64,000 nt of DNA from Turnera subulata. Taxonomy: Eukaryota > Streptophyta > Magnoliopsida > Malpighiales > Passifloraceae. Below the pieces are notes generated by a model. The model was not told the DNA's origin and did not search any database. It saw nothing but the letters and a program-made list of their open reading frames with translations. The stretch lies in assembly GCA_028386065.3 (NCBI GenBank), contig JAKUCV010004254.1:276971-340970 (forward strand). The letters are read 5' to 3'. Positions 10,590 to 22,064 of this stretch are shown piece by piece. Position 1 is the first letter of the stretch. Every line of letters begins with the position of its first letter. The position numbers and the translations under genes were made by a program.

Positions 10590-11107
10590 GGGTCTTGAAG
10601 AACCCAAGGTCTAGAATGATCTGGGATACATATGAGTTTGGTTGAATTGGTGTGTGATTGAGGAAATACATTGAGGTACAGATCATGAAGTTGTTTATGA
10701 ATTTTTAGTTTTGAGGTATTCACTTTGGGAGTGGTAATCTTGTTACGTAGGTAACAATTTGAGATTCTGTTATCTGAGGATATGCTTTGCGGATCAAAGA
10801 TTTGGATATATTTAGTTAAGTGATGATAAAAGAAATTGTTTATGGTTTTGGGTATTATCAATGGTGATGATGGTTGGATAAAACTCTTGGGTTAGTGCTT
10901 TGATCTTACGCTCTTTGATCACGTTTGGCTTAAGTCGATGATCGACTTGGTATATTGGAGATGTTGCTTGGGAATATCATGGATGTCCGTGATGGTTCTA
11001 CTTGGTGGTTTGGCCGACGGTATTTTGATACCGGGTGACACTTGTCTGTGTCAGCTAAGCGCTTGGTTGCTCGACTTATCTTGAAATTTCGTGGACGAAA
11101 TTTTGTT
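10590..11107 (+). other. Non-coding internal remainder of element B
   Basis: About 520 bases without a recognisable frame. It ends in the gypsy-like run gaaatttcgtggacgaaatt just before the polypurine tract. It probably represents the 3' untranslated part left after deletion of gag-pol. Confidence 0.6.
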
Positions 11108-11120
11108 AAGTGGGGTAGAA
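11108..11120 (+). other. Polypurine tract of element B
   Basis: AAGTGGGGTAGAA directly precedes the 3' LTR (11122), as needed for priming plus-strand DNA. Confidence 0.75.
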
Positions 11121-11121
11121 C

Positions 11122-14100
11122 TGTAACGCCCGAATTTCGTTAATTGATTTTTTCGGAATTTTTCAAAATTTTTGGAATTTAATTTCCAATTTTACCCTCG
11201 AGAAATTCCGGGCGTTTTTGGTCAAGAAAATTGTTGTCATTAATTTATTTCCTTGGAAATATATCTTTTAATTTGTGTTTCAAGGAGGAACACGTTGCTT
11301 GATGTAGTTTTGCCGAAACTACGTTGTTTTAAGAGGCCCAGGGCATTAAACACAATTTGGGCTGCGTTTTGACCAAGAAGGGTGGGTTGACCAAGCCAGA
11401 GACCAAAACGACGTCGTTTTGGCCTCGGCTGGTCAAACCCTAACCTCTTTCTCCTTTTCCTTCTTTCTCCCCCACTTTTCTCTTTGGCCGCCCATCCTTT
11501 TCTCTTGGGGTATTTCTCTTTGCTTCCCGACGATTTTCTCTTTTCCCCACAATCTTTCTCTTGTATCTCCCTTGTCCGTCTCACTCAACCCGCCACCATT
11601 AATCATCCCTCTTCTCTCTCAAATCGAGCCGCCGTCGCTGCTGATGTTCTCCAAGTCGCCGCCCCGAGCTTTGCTGCCATCACGCACCAGCAGCGAAGGA
11701 AGGAGGAATCAAGGGGAGACTCGGGTCAAGTTCGTCTTGGGCGTGGCTGCGACTGGGTCAAGGTCAAGGGAGGGCTCATGTCGGGCTCGTCTTGGGCGTG
11801 GCTACGACTGGGTCGCACCGCCGCCGCTTGCTGAGCTGTCGGGTGAGTGCTGCGTCACCGTCCTCCTCTTCCTTTTTACTTTTCTCCTTGCTTTTTCCTC
11901 TGTTGCCGGGTTATGTTAATTGGATTATGTTTTGTTGTGGTGGTGGACGGGGAGTGCGATTGTAGTTGGTGGTGTGTGTTTGTGTTCGTCGATGGATGTT
12001 GTTGGGTGACGAGTTGGCTGTGTGGTGGTTGGCGGCGGGTCGATCGTGTTCTGGGTGTGGCGGTGTGTGTGCCGACCGCTGGAACGGGTGGTGACGGTGC
12101 CGGCAGTGGTGTTGGTATTTTCCGGGCAGAACTCGGGTTTGTGCTCTGCAACGGAGTCTGGCCGTTTCATGTCTGGACAGTGGGCAGTGATGACCCACTT
12201 GCATTTTGGTAAGGATTCTGACCCTCCTTTCCTTTCCATTTCATGTCTATTTTCTGTGTGGATTGGTTGCTTGTTGGATTCTGTGTTGGTTAGTTCCCAT
12301 TTTGAAGAAGTCTTGAATATGCGATTTGCTTATCTCTTGGTCATGAGTTAATTGTTTAACTATAAAGTATGTGGCCATATAACTTGTCTAAGTTAATTAA
12401 ACTAAACATAGGATTTAGTCTTGGCATGCACACTATTAGATATTGGAAACAATAATAGTGGACATTAAAATGAATTTGACTGCAGTGACACTTACTATAA
12501 TGACAACAGTAATGATTCCACTTATTTACTCTAAGCATGCAACAAGATACTAATTTTTGTGTTGGCTCGGTTGTTGGTGAATGCTTGTGAAGATGAACTA
12601 AGTCAGGTTACCAAATTTACTGGCTTTTAAATAACACATTAACTTATGATCGGAAGTTTTCGGGCATAAAGTACTTGCTGGAATTTTAGTTGAGTTTGGT
12701 TTTTATGTCGCAATTTGACACTAGAGGGATAATGGAGTAGTGTGGCTGAAACAATTAATATACAAAGTCGGTAGACCGTTGTTCTAAAGTAGTTTCGGGT
12801 TTCTGACGAGTTATATTAGACTCTTGTTTTAAACCTTGGTGAATTAAGATAATAGGGGTTGGTCTATATATACATATTAAACACTGCTGGGTTTGAATCT
12901 TTATAAGTATGTACATTTGTAAACGAGGTAATGACAGCCTTGTGTTAATACTTGGTTGATGTGGTTAATAGTTTCATATAATATGCACATGCTTTGACAT
13001 AATAATTAATTTGATTCTAATGAAGACGTGGATGGTAAACTTGGTTGGACTTTGGACCAAGATTTAAGATATAGGATTTTGGGTTGTTATGCAAGCCTTC
13101 CACTGTTTCGCTTAGCTGTTAGTAGTGTCTTTAGTTTCTCTAAGATACGACTTGTACGCTTGGTGATTCATTGAACTTGATTTATTGGTTTCTAAATGGC
13201 CTTCAATTTTTCTCCAAGAATTTGGGCTTCAGATCCAAGTTTTAAAAGGGGAATTTTGTAACGTGTCGAGATAATTCTTGGACATGGTCGGCATGCATGC
13301 ATTTCGCATCATAATTGTGTACATTTTATGTGATCCCACCTTGCGATAAATATAGGAATGGTATCGTGTCGGGAGGGGAGATGGCTTGTCTTTGGAGATG
13401 TTATTACGACCCAGGTGAGGACTTATAAACCTTTGTATGCATTACTGCCTACAATGCTCGGTTAATTGTCTTGGAATATAAAGTGGTGTTATTTGTTTGG
13501 TCTTTAATGCTGTATGCATGCTTGCCTGTTGTGCTGTTGTTGCTATTTGCAAAATGAATTATGTTGATGTTACCTATGACGTGGTGTGCCTGATTACGTG
13601 GCCTGTTGTCTGATGTGATGTATTGTGCCTGTCTAGTATGACTTGTTTGGTTATGATAAACACATGTGATATAGATTTGTGGTTTGTGTGATGGACTATG
13701 GGCTGGGGCCCGGATTTGAGATTAAGATGTTAAATCCACACAATGATGTTTGACAATAACGTATGGTACAACTCTTAAAGGATAAATGAGAATAACGAAT
13801 TATAATAAAGTCTACTGTGGAGCTGTTGACCGGTTGGTTCGAGCGGGAAGTAATACCCCTCGGGATGGCATGCGGGTTTGCATGTGGGCCTGTGATGGCC
13901 AGTTCTACCTCCCTCCTTCTACCTCCCCCTTTCTACCTCCCTCTTTCTCTCTGTCTCTCTCTCTCTCTATGGATATGTTTGGGCTTCGTGCCTGGTTTAT
14001 TTGGGCTTATGCCTGGTTGTCTCATGAGACGGGACCGAGCTCGACGCACACAGTAGAGGGCCCTAATAAAATATTTAAACCTAATAACAAAGATAATAAG

Positions 14101-14616
14101 ATAAGTAATGATAAGTGATAGTTGAAGTCTGGTGATGACTTGTGTTGTGTATTGTGAATTGTTTGTGCACTATGTTTGCTATTGCCTAATGCCGGTGTAC
14201 TTGTAGTTGATTTGTATTTGTATATTATTGGTTTATTTGTTTGCGGTGAGACAGTGGTTGGTCACACCCCCTCACAGTCTTTTTCAGGTTAACTGCTCAT
14301 TGAGCAGTGGTGCCTATCAGTAGGTGGCGGTGCTTTCCTCTCCTCGGGTCGGATCCATAGAGTTCACTGCATACATGTTATCATATGTATAGTCTTCCGC
14401 TGCATACTCGTTGTTGTGTAATTTGTTGTATAATTGTTCATTGATTATGTTGTTGATATTGTATCCTGGGGAGAAGGGCATTTTGGTCATTTCACATCCT
14501 ATACATTCTTTAATGGATGATTTGGGATACGGGTGTCCCAAGAATGATAAGGGCAATTTGGTCAATCTATAATTAATTTATAACTTATATTAATAAATTG
14601 GGACACGGCCGTTTCA
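11122..14616 (+). repeat. LTR B, 3' copy
   Basis: Same layout as 6547-10069, ending at target duplication copy 2 (gttcc, 14617-14621). It carries the repeated splice-like sites, the CT-rich run (about 13905-13967) and the 17-nt hairpin. Confidence 0.95.
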
Positions 14617-14713
14617 GTTCCTCTGGACGTTCGTTGATCATGCTGTAGGCCAGCCGGTTTCTTCTGCCTAGGTTGGCACCTTCGATGAAGAAGACGGATG
14701 ATGGAGCAGGCAT
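14617..14713 (-). CDS. Antisense ORF 1 of element A, 5' part
   Basis: The ATG at 14713-14711 begins MPAPSSVFFIEGANLGRRN. Thirty-two codons and one base later, the frame reaches element B. With B and one gttcc removed, the next codon (CTA) completes and leads into PNELGKMPRLVF at 6541. This shows that B broke a pre-existing open frame. Confidence 0.5.
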
Positions 14714-15886
14714 CGTGTTTTGGACGCGTTGGTGTTTTGTTTTTTCTGAGAATTATGGTTTTGTTTGCCTTCGCGTTTTGCTTGGTTTAAGATGCTTTGT
14801 GTTTTTGCTTTCCGTTGTTTTGCCTTTTATAGAAAAATGTTTGCCTGTTTTTCAAAGTATAGACCCACCTGTTCCCGAAAAAAAAAGAAGAGAAGGAAAA
14901 AAAAAGAAGAAGAAGAAGGAAATAGAATAGAAAAGAGGAAAAAAAAGAGGAAAAAAAAGAGACGGAAATGAAAAAAGGAAGAAAAAGTAAGAAAATGAAT
15001 AAAAAAAAGAGAAGGAAGCAGTAAAGAAAAAAAAAAGAAGAAAAGAAGGTAAAGAAAAAGAAAAAGAAAAAGAAAAGAAAAGAAAATAAAATATTTTTTG
15101 GGGATACGAAAAGTAGATTCTTCGAGGTTTTGCTTTTTGAAAATTTCGTCGTTGATCGGATTTTGCTTTTTGAAAATTTTGCCATGGTTTGAAATTTTGC
15201 TTCGTTACCTTATACGTTTTTCTGGCTACAAACGCAAGTGTTTTCAGCTCTTTTCCATCTCGCGATTTTCTATCGCCCTGGCTACCTTGGCGTTTCTTTT
15301 TATGGCTTTTACTATATTTTCCTGCTTCTTTTATCACATGCATCCGTGACTGTTGAGGCTAGATTGATGGGGCCATACCGCGAGTAGAGTGCATGTGCGA
15401 CAAGGATACACATGTTTGGACATCGTGGAGGGATATGATGTCTGGAGGATGTTTTTGGCTTGTGGACAGATGGATATCTTTTCTTTCGAGGACACAGGAC
15501 GTTCTCGTGATCACCACCTTGCGAGTTAACAGGAAACTTTTTCACGAGGGAAACAAACGTCACCATTAGCTGTGCATGTCACGTTTTTCGGGATCGAGGA
15601 TGTTTACGTCCGATTTGAGTGCCGAACATGAAAACATGTTTTTGTTTTAACTTTTTCATGTTTTGGTTTTATTAAACTAGTTTTGTTTTTGGCTTCTTTA
15701 TGTTTGATTTGATATCTTTATTGTTGACTTTCGTTCTGCTTTGAGATGTTTTGTTTTTCTGTTTAACACGAGACTTCGTAACGTAAGAGTTTTGATTTAA
15801 AAAAAAAAAACTTGTTTTATTTATTTTATAACAGTTTTAGAACGGAGAGGAAGTACTCTAAGGAGTTACATGCTTCTCTAGGTCTT
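14714..15886. other. Internal region of element A with purine-rich tract
   Basis: About 14878-15095 is almost pure A/G, echoing the tract in the LTR. Near 15125-15180 the phrase ttttgctttttgaaaattt occurs twice in tandem-like copies. No gag or pol homology is visible. Long frames here follow from base composition. Confidence 0.6.
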
Positions 15887-16234
15887 TTACAAGTTTTTGG
15901 ATGGTTTCACGTGGGGAAACAGTTCCGCACACGCCTGTTCTATCTGCATCACCGCCGAGCTGGCCTTCCCCAGTGAGACGTTTAGCTGCGTCAGTGTCTG
16001 CTGTGGAGTGCTGCTTTCAACCATTGCTTTGCCCTTTTGATCATCAGCTTCTTTGCCAGCACGCTTCTTTCGCCGCCTTGGGGAGACGACCATGTGTTCT
16101 TTCAGACCGACGACGTTTGTCTTGAACTGCTTCTTTGGAGGTTCTTCATCGGAGCTTGTCGAGAAAGCAGTACCACCGATGTAGCTGTTATCCTCGGAGT
16201 CAGAGGTGGTTCTTGATCTCAGTGGAGAGTCCAT
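15887..16234 (-). CDS. Antisense ORF 2 of element A, unknown basic protein
   Basis: A 115-residue frame starts at 16234 with MDSPLRSRTTSDSEDNSYIG and lies just inside the 3' LTR, antisense to the element. It is serine-rich and acidic at the start, has a basic cluster PRRRKKRAGK that could be a nuclear localisation signal (about residues 52-61), and ends with a possible short helix rich in Q, E and A. I do not recognise a family. It has no interrupting stop, and its composition is not simple, so it may be a real captured frame. Confidence 0.4.
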   Translation of the reverse strand: MDSPLRSRTTSDSEDNSYIGGTAFSTSSDEEPPKKQFKTNVVGLKEHMVVSPRRRKKRAGKEADDQKGKAMVESSTPQQTLTQLNVSLGKASSAVMQIEQACAELFPHVKPSKNL

Positions 16235-16418
16235 GGCTGTGTGTGAGTTTGCCAGTCAAGAGGTTCGGTTCTTATAGAGGAAGAGATGTCGCTTAAGAGC
16301 ATAAGCGGTATCTCATGTTGAGTTTGGAAACCTGGCAGAGTGTGCCAGAAGCTTATCGTGGTAGGACCCACGAATAAGACGAAATTTCGAGGACGAAATT
16401 TTTTTATGGTAGGTAGAC

Positions 16419-17493
16419 TGTAACAGCCCGGGTAAAAATTTATATTTTTTACCGGGACTGTAAAAATCTTTTACCGTGATTTACCGAATGAATTAATCTT
16501 GGGTAATTAATTCAAGGTAAATAGGGCGTCGTTTTTCGAAACCGAGTCATTTCCCGCGCTCGAGATTTTTCCGTGGATTTTTTGGACCAAAGTTGGTATT
16601 TCTCGGGTCCCGGAATCCTCAGAAAAGCCACACCGGAAATAACTAAGGGGGTATGTAGTTATTTTCTGGTCCGGATCGGACTCGCTCCACAATGCAGACA
16701 AGCTGCATTATTGAAGGCGGCACCAAACTTCACAGTGTTTCTCCATTATAAAGCAGAGGAAGGAAACCAGGGAAGAGAAGGAGGAGAAGAAGAAAAAAAG
16801 GAGGGAAAAAAAAGAGAGAAAGAGAGAAGAAAAAAAGAGAGAAGGAAAAAAAAGAGGGAAAAAAAAAGAAAGAAAAAAAACCCAGCAAAATAGTAAAAAA
16901 AACAGAGAGATGAGAGGAAAAGAAAAATAAAAAAAATGAAATCAGAAAAAGAAAAGAAATAAAGGAAAAACTGAAAAAAATTGGAAAAAAATAGGAAAAA
17001 AAAAGAGGGAGAGGATGAACAGTTGGCCATCTTCTCAACACTGTTCACCAGGACGCGTTCCACGGCGCCTCGAGCTCCACCGCCACCAGCCTCGCCTTCG
17101 TCGTGCCATCGCTTTGCATCCGCCGCTTTCACCCGCCGGACGCGCCGTCCAGAGGCGTTGACCCGTCGTGCATCCCTCGGGTCTTCTTCCCCGCGCTCCT
17201 GCTCAGCCGCTGCGACGCCTCGCGCCGCCTTTCCACCGCCCTTGAAGTTTCCTCGAGCTCGCCTTCCTTCCCTTCGCATCAGTCGCGTCGCCGCTGTCAT
17301 CAAGGTGAGCAACCTGTTTTCACGGGCGGGTCGTGCCTGGTTTGGTTGGGTTGGCCAGCCGGGTTTGGGTTTCCCTTTAAAAACAAAGAAAAAAAATATA
17401 TATATACCTATTATTTTGCTGGTATTAATTTCTGGGAAAAAATATATACTTATATTCTAAAAAATATGGTAAGTTTTAATTATAGTTTTGGAG

Positions 17494-17547
<54 letters not shown>

Positions 17548-19346
17548 TTTGATAACTATATTTTGTTTTGAAAAATTACTATTATGTTATTTGGAAAGAA
17601 AGATATATATCTTGAATATATTTCTAGAGTATTCTATAAATATGTTGTTCTTGGAAAAGTATATATAGGTATATATCTGAAATATATATAATTACTTTGA
17701 TATATAATTGTTTGGAAAAGTATTTTACCTTTGGAAAATATATATGTAAATTTATAAATTCATATTTATTTCCAGAAAATAAGTTTGTACGATTATTTTT
17801 TCTGGAAAATGAGTTTTTTATAGATAATAATATTTAGTAAATATATTTTGGAAAGTATAATATTTTATGGAAACTTCTTGGAAAATTAAGAATATATATA
17901 TATTAATTTCTAGGAATTACATTGTTAATATTTTGAAAAAAAGTATATTATTTTATGAAAATATTTTGATTAAATAGTTTGGTTATATATTTTTGTAACG
18001 ATATATACAAACGATATATTATTTTTTAGAAAAAGGTTTAAATATGATAAAAGGATAATTTTATGATAATATAATAGAGATGTTTTACCGGGAAGTTTTA
18101 TTTACAGTATTGGCATCATACCATACCGATTATGTGCATCTTATGTGAGCATATGTGTTTTGTTATATAGGTTTGATATCGGGCAGTTCCCCGAGGAACC
18201 GGCTTTGGACCGGTTGATGTTCTCAGAGTTGAGTAATCGGCTAAGGTGAGGATGGATTTCCTTCAATATGTGCCTATATTACTCGGTTGTTGTGTTTGAT
18301 GATTGTTGCACTGTTGATTGCTGCATTTGCTGTGGTTTGTTTCGGGATGTTTATCCCAGTATCTTGATTGGTTTTGGGATGTTTATCCCCATGATTTGAT
18401 TTTGGGATGTTTATCCCCGTGCATTGAGTTTTGGATGTTTATTTCCGTGTCTTTTGGTATAAGGATAATGAGTTAAATAATAAAATGTGATTAGGATGTC
18501 GATCCTTGGTTTTTGATAGGGATGTCTATCCCGGTGTTTTGGTTAGGGATGTTGATCCCTGAGATTTGGTTTTGGATGTTGATAATATAATTGTCACGTG
18601 GTAAGTAGTGGTACGACTTGATGGTTTAAGACTGTTTTGTGGTGGCCATGACCTGGGTTACTTGTGATAAGCATGTCTATGCTTGGGATGTCTATCCCGT
18701 GATTATATTGGGGATGTCTATCCCTGGGTTACTATTTTGGGATGTCGATCCCTGGGCTCTCTTGGTTTGGTCTGGCACTCGAAATATGTTGAGAACCAGG
18801 TCTGACCCCTAGCTTATTCGTGACGGGGCCCAGAAAGATAAAATTGGAAATTGGATTTTTGTTAAGTCTTTTTGGTCTTGGACCAGTTTTGGGTCGAGTC
18901 TTTTGGTTTGGTGTATTTTGGCTGTTATGCCTGTTTCCGACCTTGAGTAATTTATAGTGTTGCATATTGATTGTCTATCCTTCGTCGGTGAGCACTTCGG
19001 ACTCACCCCTCACATACAGGCTTTCATCCCGTAGGTTGAGTTATTTGTGGTTCAGGTATGATGCATTCCGGACAGGCTGCGGTGTTATCCCTCTGACAGG
19101 ACTCGGATCCATTAGTTTGCATCAGTGTCGCATACAGTGTCTTTGTGAGTTATTAAGTCTTCCGCTGTGCTATTTATTGCTATTGTTGGGCCTTTGGGCC
19201 GGTTGTGATGTTATTGATGTTTATATTTTGGGCTGTTGAGCCAGAGCTACTGATGTATACACTGTATGCTGGGCTTTGTTTGGTTGGGTCGTTACAGTTC
19301 CGGCACATGTTTACTGTGTATGGTAAATACCGGCTGGGGCTTTTCA
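16419..19346 (+). repeat. LTR A, 3' copy
   Basis: Begins TGTAACAGCCCGGG and ends CTTTTCA, followed by target duplication gtaga. Compared with the 5' copy it has a longer (AT)n microsatellite at about 17496-17546. Its palindrome array is at 18344-18752, the TATA box at 16747-16753, and the predicted intron at 17305-18170. Confidence 0.93.
18344..18752 (+). repeat. Palindrome array in LTR A (3' copy)
   Basis: The GGGAT-gtnn-ATCCC units of the 5' LTR recur, including the compensated AAGCAT/ATGCTT unit. One unit reads taggatgtcgatcctt here instead of aaggatgtcgatcctt, losing only its outermost pair. Confidence 0.85.
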
Positions 19347-19351
19347 GTAGA

Positions 19352-19740
19352 TCTCTGTTGCTTTTTAAGCAACTTGTTTATATTCCAGTACAGTTTTCCA
19401 GGAGTGCTCCTCGTGATAAATCATAGATGCTACAACAATCTTTATTATCACATCGATGTCGAAGATCTTCTCTCTCTATTACAGGATCTGTTGTTCTTTC
19501 CCTCCCTGGTGGGAGGTAGCACAAGGCTTGTTATGTTTCAGTTTGTCCCTATTCCTTTGGATTTGTTTTCCGTAGGTACTATTACAAGCCTTTGTTTTAA
19601 TCCTCATGTTGGAGGATTTTTCTGTTCTTTTACTGTAATAGTCTTGGAGCTTCTACACTTGACTTGTGTCAAGTTCTGTTGTATCTCTATGTACTATTTT
19701 TTTGTTTAATGGAACGGGTCTACCGGACTTTTATAAAAAA
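19352..19740 (+). mobile_element. Short plus-strand retroposon, 3' piece with A-rich tail
   Basis: Continues 2613-2773 after element A is removed. It ends in 3'-UTR-like sequence (tttgtttaatggaacgggtc) and a short A run at 19734-19740, followed by target duplication copy 2 (ctcaagagac, 19747-19756). Confidence 0.75.
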
Positions 19741-19746
19741 ATACTG

Positions 19747-21300
19747 CTCAAGAGACAGGTCAACCTGCTCATCATTAGACGACGGCGTATCTTCCAACTT
19801 TTGTGTTAGACCAGGTGGACACGGCGGGCTAGAGGTGGTGTTAAAATCTGACCCATGGTACTTATTATTTTGAACCAACCCATTAGAATGCTCAGTTGTC
19901 AATAGTAAACTCGGCCCAGACGCCTTTAAGCCCAAGTCTAATTCTTTTCCCCTTTCGACAGTTAAGTGTTTACTGCCACCAGTCGCACTGCACGAATCAT
20001 ATTCCTCGCCCTCCTGACAATTCTTCGCACGCCTCCCATCCCCACTGTTATGGGAATTCACACTCCTCAAAAACATTCTTTGGCAGTTGATTGTCATAGT
20101 TGCTAAACTTTTTTGAATGGTCTGTGTTGGACGACTCCCCCTTCAAAAAAGTTCTGCCCTTTCCAAGACTCTTGATAGTGTCCAAGATGCCAAAAGGGTC
20201 CTTCGACCCTTGGTTTTCTTTCACAGAGAACCCCTGAACCTTCTTGCCAGAGCTAATCTTCTCATTGGTGCTAACTCCCAAGAAATTATCCGATGATACC
20301 AAGTCTTCCTGATGGTAAGACTACTCCATGTTCTGACAAGAAGAGCATAATGGCTGTGCCTCTTCTACTACAATATCGTATTTGGAAGAACCAATCAAGA
20401 CATTAAAAGTTCTACTGATCGGGGCTTTGTAAGTGGTTAAGATCTTCACTCTAGCCACCTCCAAATTATTGCTATATTCCAGGCTATTATGAAGCTTAAT
20501 GAAACTCCCAAAACGGATAGAAATTTGTTTGAAAAAATCCTCACACCATGCCTGGATGGGAACTCCATACACATTGAGATAGCATTCACGATGAGAGGCC
20601 CCATCTCCAATCTCCCATTCTTTTAACAATACAAAGAAGTCACTGCACCAAGCACTCTTATGTTTCAAGCATGAAATCATCGCATCTCTGGATGCAAAAG
20701 CCACCAGGACATAACACCCCCCCAGAGTCTTCAGCTCGACCTTGAAATTGAAGATTCCTTTGAAACCTTTCCGGACCTCCGCAACATTGACGTCCTCCTT
20801 CATCATTCCGAAGGCACATGATCTAAGCCTGTTGGTGCACTTCTCTGTAGGATTGAAAGTAAAGGATGTGTTTTGAGTTCCTGGATTTTTCAGCAACCCT
20901 TCCCTTTTATCGTCACCTATCTGCACCACCTGAACAAAGGAGCGACCCTCCTTGACCCTTGGGGCCGAACCAACAACCCTATCCTGCCTGCTGCCACCTT
21001 TACTATCGGTGTCCTTTGAAGACTCTATCCTCTTGTTTGCCACCTGAGCAACCAGCATCCCGTTGGTAAACTTGGAGTCATTGATCTTTCTTACCATTGC
21101 TTCCACCTTCCCTTCAAAACGGAACCTGACAAAACCATATCTGCTGCCCAACCAATTCAATCTCCCCGGAATGAAGACATCAAGAACTTTGCCTACCTTC
21201 GATAACTCTTTAAAAAGCACAGCCGCTTGCCATCCGGAAGGGATGTTCTCAATAAAAAAGGCTCACTGCCCTGCCGTCCTCCAGAGCCCTCTGCACCTCA
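19747..21300 (-). mobile_element. LINE, 5' part: ORF1 with RRM-like domain
   Basis: Minus-strand coding from about 21300 downwards gives an ORF1 protein: ENIPSG-like start, then an RRM-like domain with RYGFVRFRF (about 21130), DUF4283-type sequence (NVYGVPIQAWCEDFFKQI), and CSSCQNME at 20321, where a stop interrupts what looks like the start of a CCHC knuckle. Further pieces follow in shifted frames to DEQVDLSLE at 19750. Joining here to 2612 across the nested insertions gives SLEELRKQFSVL in frame, so this is the 5' end of the LINE at 906-2612. Confidence 0.85.
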
Positions 21301-21993
21301 CTCCTAGACCATCTTGAGAAAGAAGATGGGGGTTTTTGGCGGTGGACGTCAGATGGACCCTCTCCCGGTCCTCTACTCCCGCTACTCTTAGGATAAAGCA
21401 TCATCCTTTTCTCAAAAAAAAAATATATATATATGTAGCCCTGTACTCCTTAGCTAGCTATACACTGTAACTCACTTTCATGTTTCAACAAAAGAATCGT
21501 TTTCATCAAAAAAAAAAAAAAAAACTGTACAAGGGAGTACTAGGTTGTCCTGCCAGATTTATTGGGTATATATAGTAGCCCATCCACCATGAATGCGGCT
21601 TGAACGAACAAACCTCGGCAGTGTTTTTTGGGTCCTTTGTAGTCTTTTTCTTGGACACACGAAACAGAATAAAAAACTGCTATATATGAATATAAATCCA
21701 CGTAACAAGTCACATACAAGCAAATTCATTAATCAATAGCTTGTTTTTTTTTTTTTGTTGAATAACGGAAACTAAGTATAAATAAAATCTGAAGAAATCT
21801 TTGATTTAACCATCCAAGCTCGAGTTTTGTACTAGTGTTCCACTACAATCACTTTCCATCGCACCGACTAACTTTTGTTTTCCACGTTTTGAAAAGAAAA
21901 AAATTATATACTTCAAACCCGCGTGGATTTTGGACAATCTGCGAGTACGTAGTGATGAGTGATGACCCATAATCTCTCCACCGCCTCAAACCC
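21301..21993. other. Upstream region of F-box gene 1 with A-rich tails
   Basis: Two A-rich runs (about 21414-21424 and 21509-21525), the second after a 3'-UTR-like tract, suggest retroposon tails. A T-rich run lies near 21745-21757. From about 21940 the sequence matches the promoter remnant at 24190 (gatgacccataatc). Confidence 0.45.
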
Positions 21994-22000
21994 TATAAAG
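21994..22000 (+). promoter_or_regulatory. TATA box of F-box gene 1
   Basis: TATAAAG lies about 65 bp upstream of the start codon. The following leader (gaaagtatagaaacctcc) is shared with the paralogs at 24190 and 38514. Confidence 0.6.
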
Positions 22001-22064
22001 AAACTCCTGCTCCCTTGTACACACTATACTTAAACAAACCCTGGAAAGTATAGAAACCTCCATC

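Larger units (their letters stand above)
6547..14616 (+). mobile_element. LTR retrotransposon B, nested in A
   Basis: Long LTRs (3523 and 3495 bp) start TGTAACGCCCGAATT and end GTTTCA. The 5-bp target duplication gttcc flanks them at 6542-6546 and 14617-14621. The internal part is only 1052 bp: primer site, a decayed gag start, non-coding sequence and a polypurine tract. Without protease, RT or integrase it could move only with help from a relative. The LTR ends and the gag-like start suggest a Ty3/gypsy chromovirus derivative (inferred). The LTRs are very similar, so insertion was recent and later than that of A. Confidence 0.95.
2779..19346 (+). mobile_element. LTR retrotransposon A, non-autonomous
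   Basis: Two LTRs of 2911 and 2928 bp begin TGTA(A)CAGCCCGGG and end TTTCA, and are flanked by the 5-bp target duplication gtaga (2774-2778 and 19347-19351). A tRNA-primer-like site follows LTR 1, and a purine-rich stretch just before LTR 2 resembles that of gypsy-type elements. The internal region, once element B is removed, is only about 2.7 kb and has no gag or pol; instead it carries antisense reading frames. The TGTAAC start and the gacgaaatttcg motif before LTR 2 resemble Ty3/gypsy chromoviruses, which is an inference. Confidence 0.93.
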
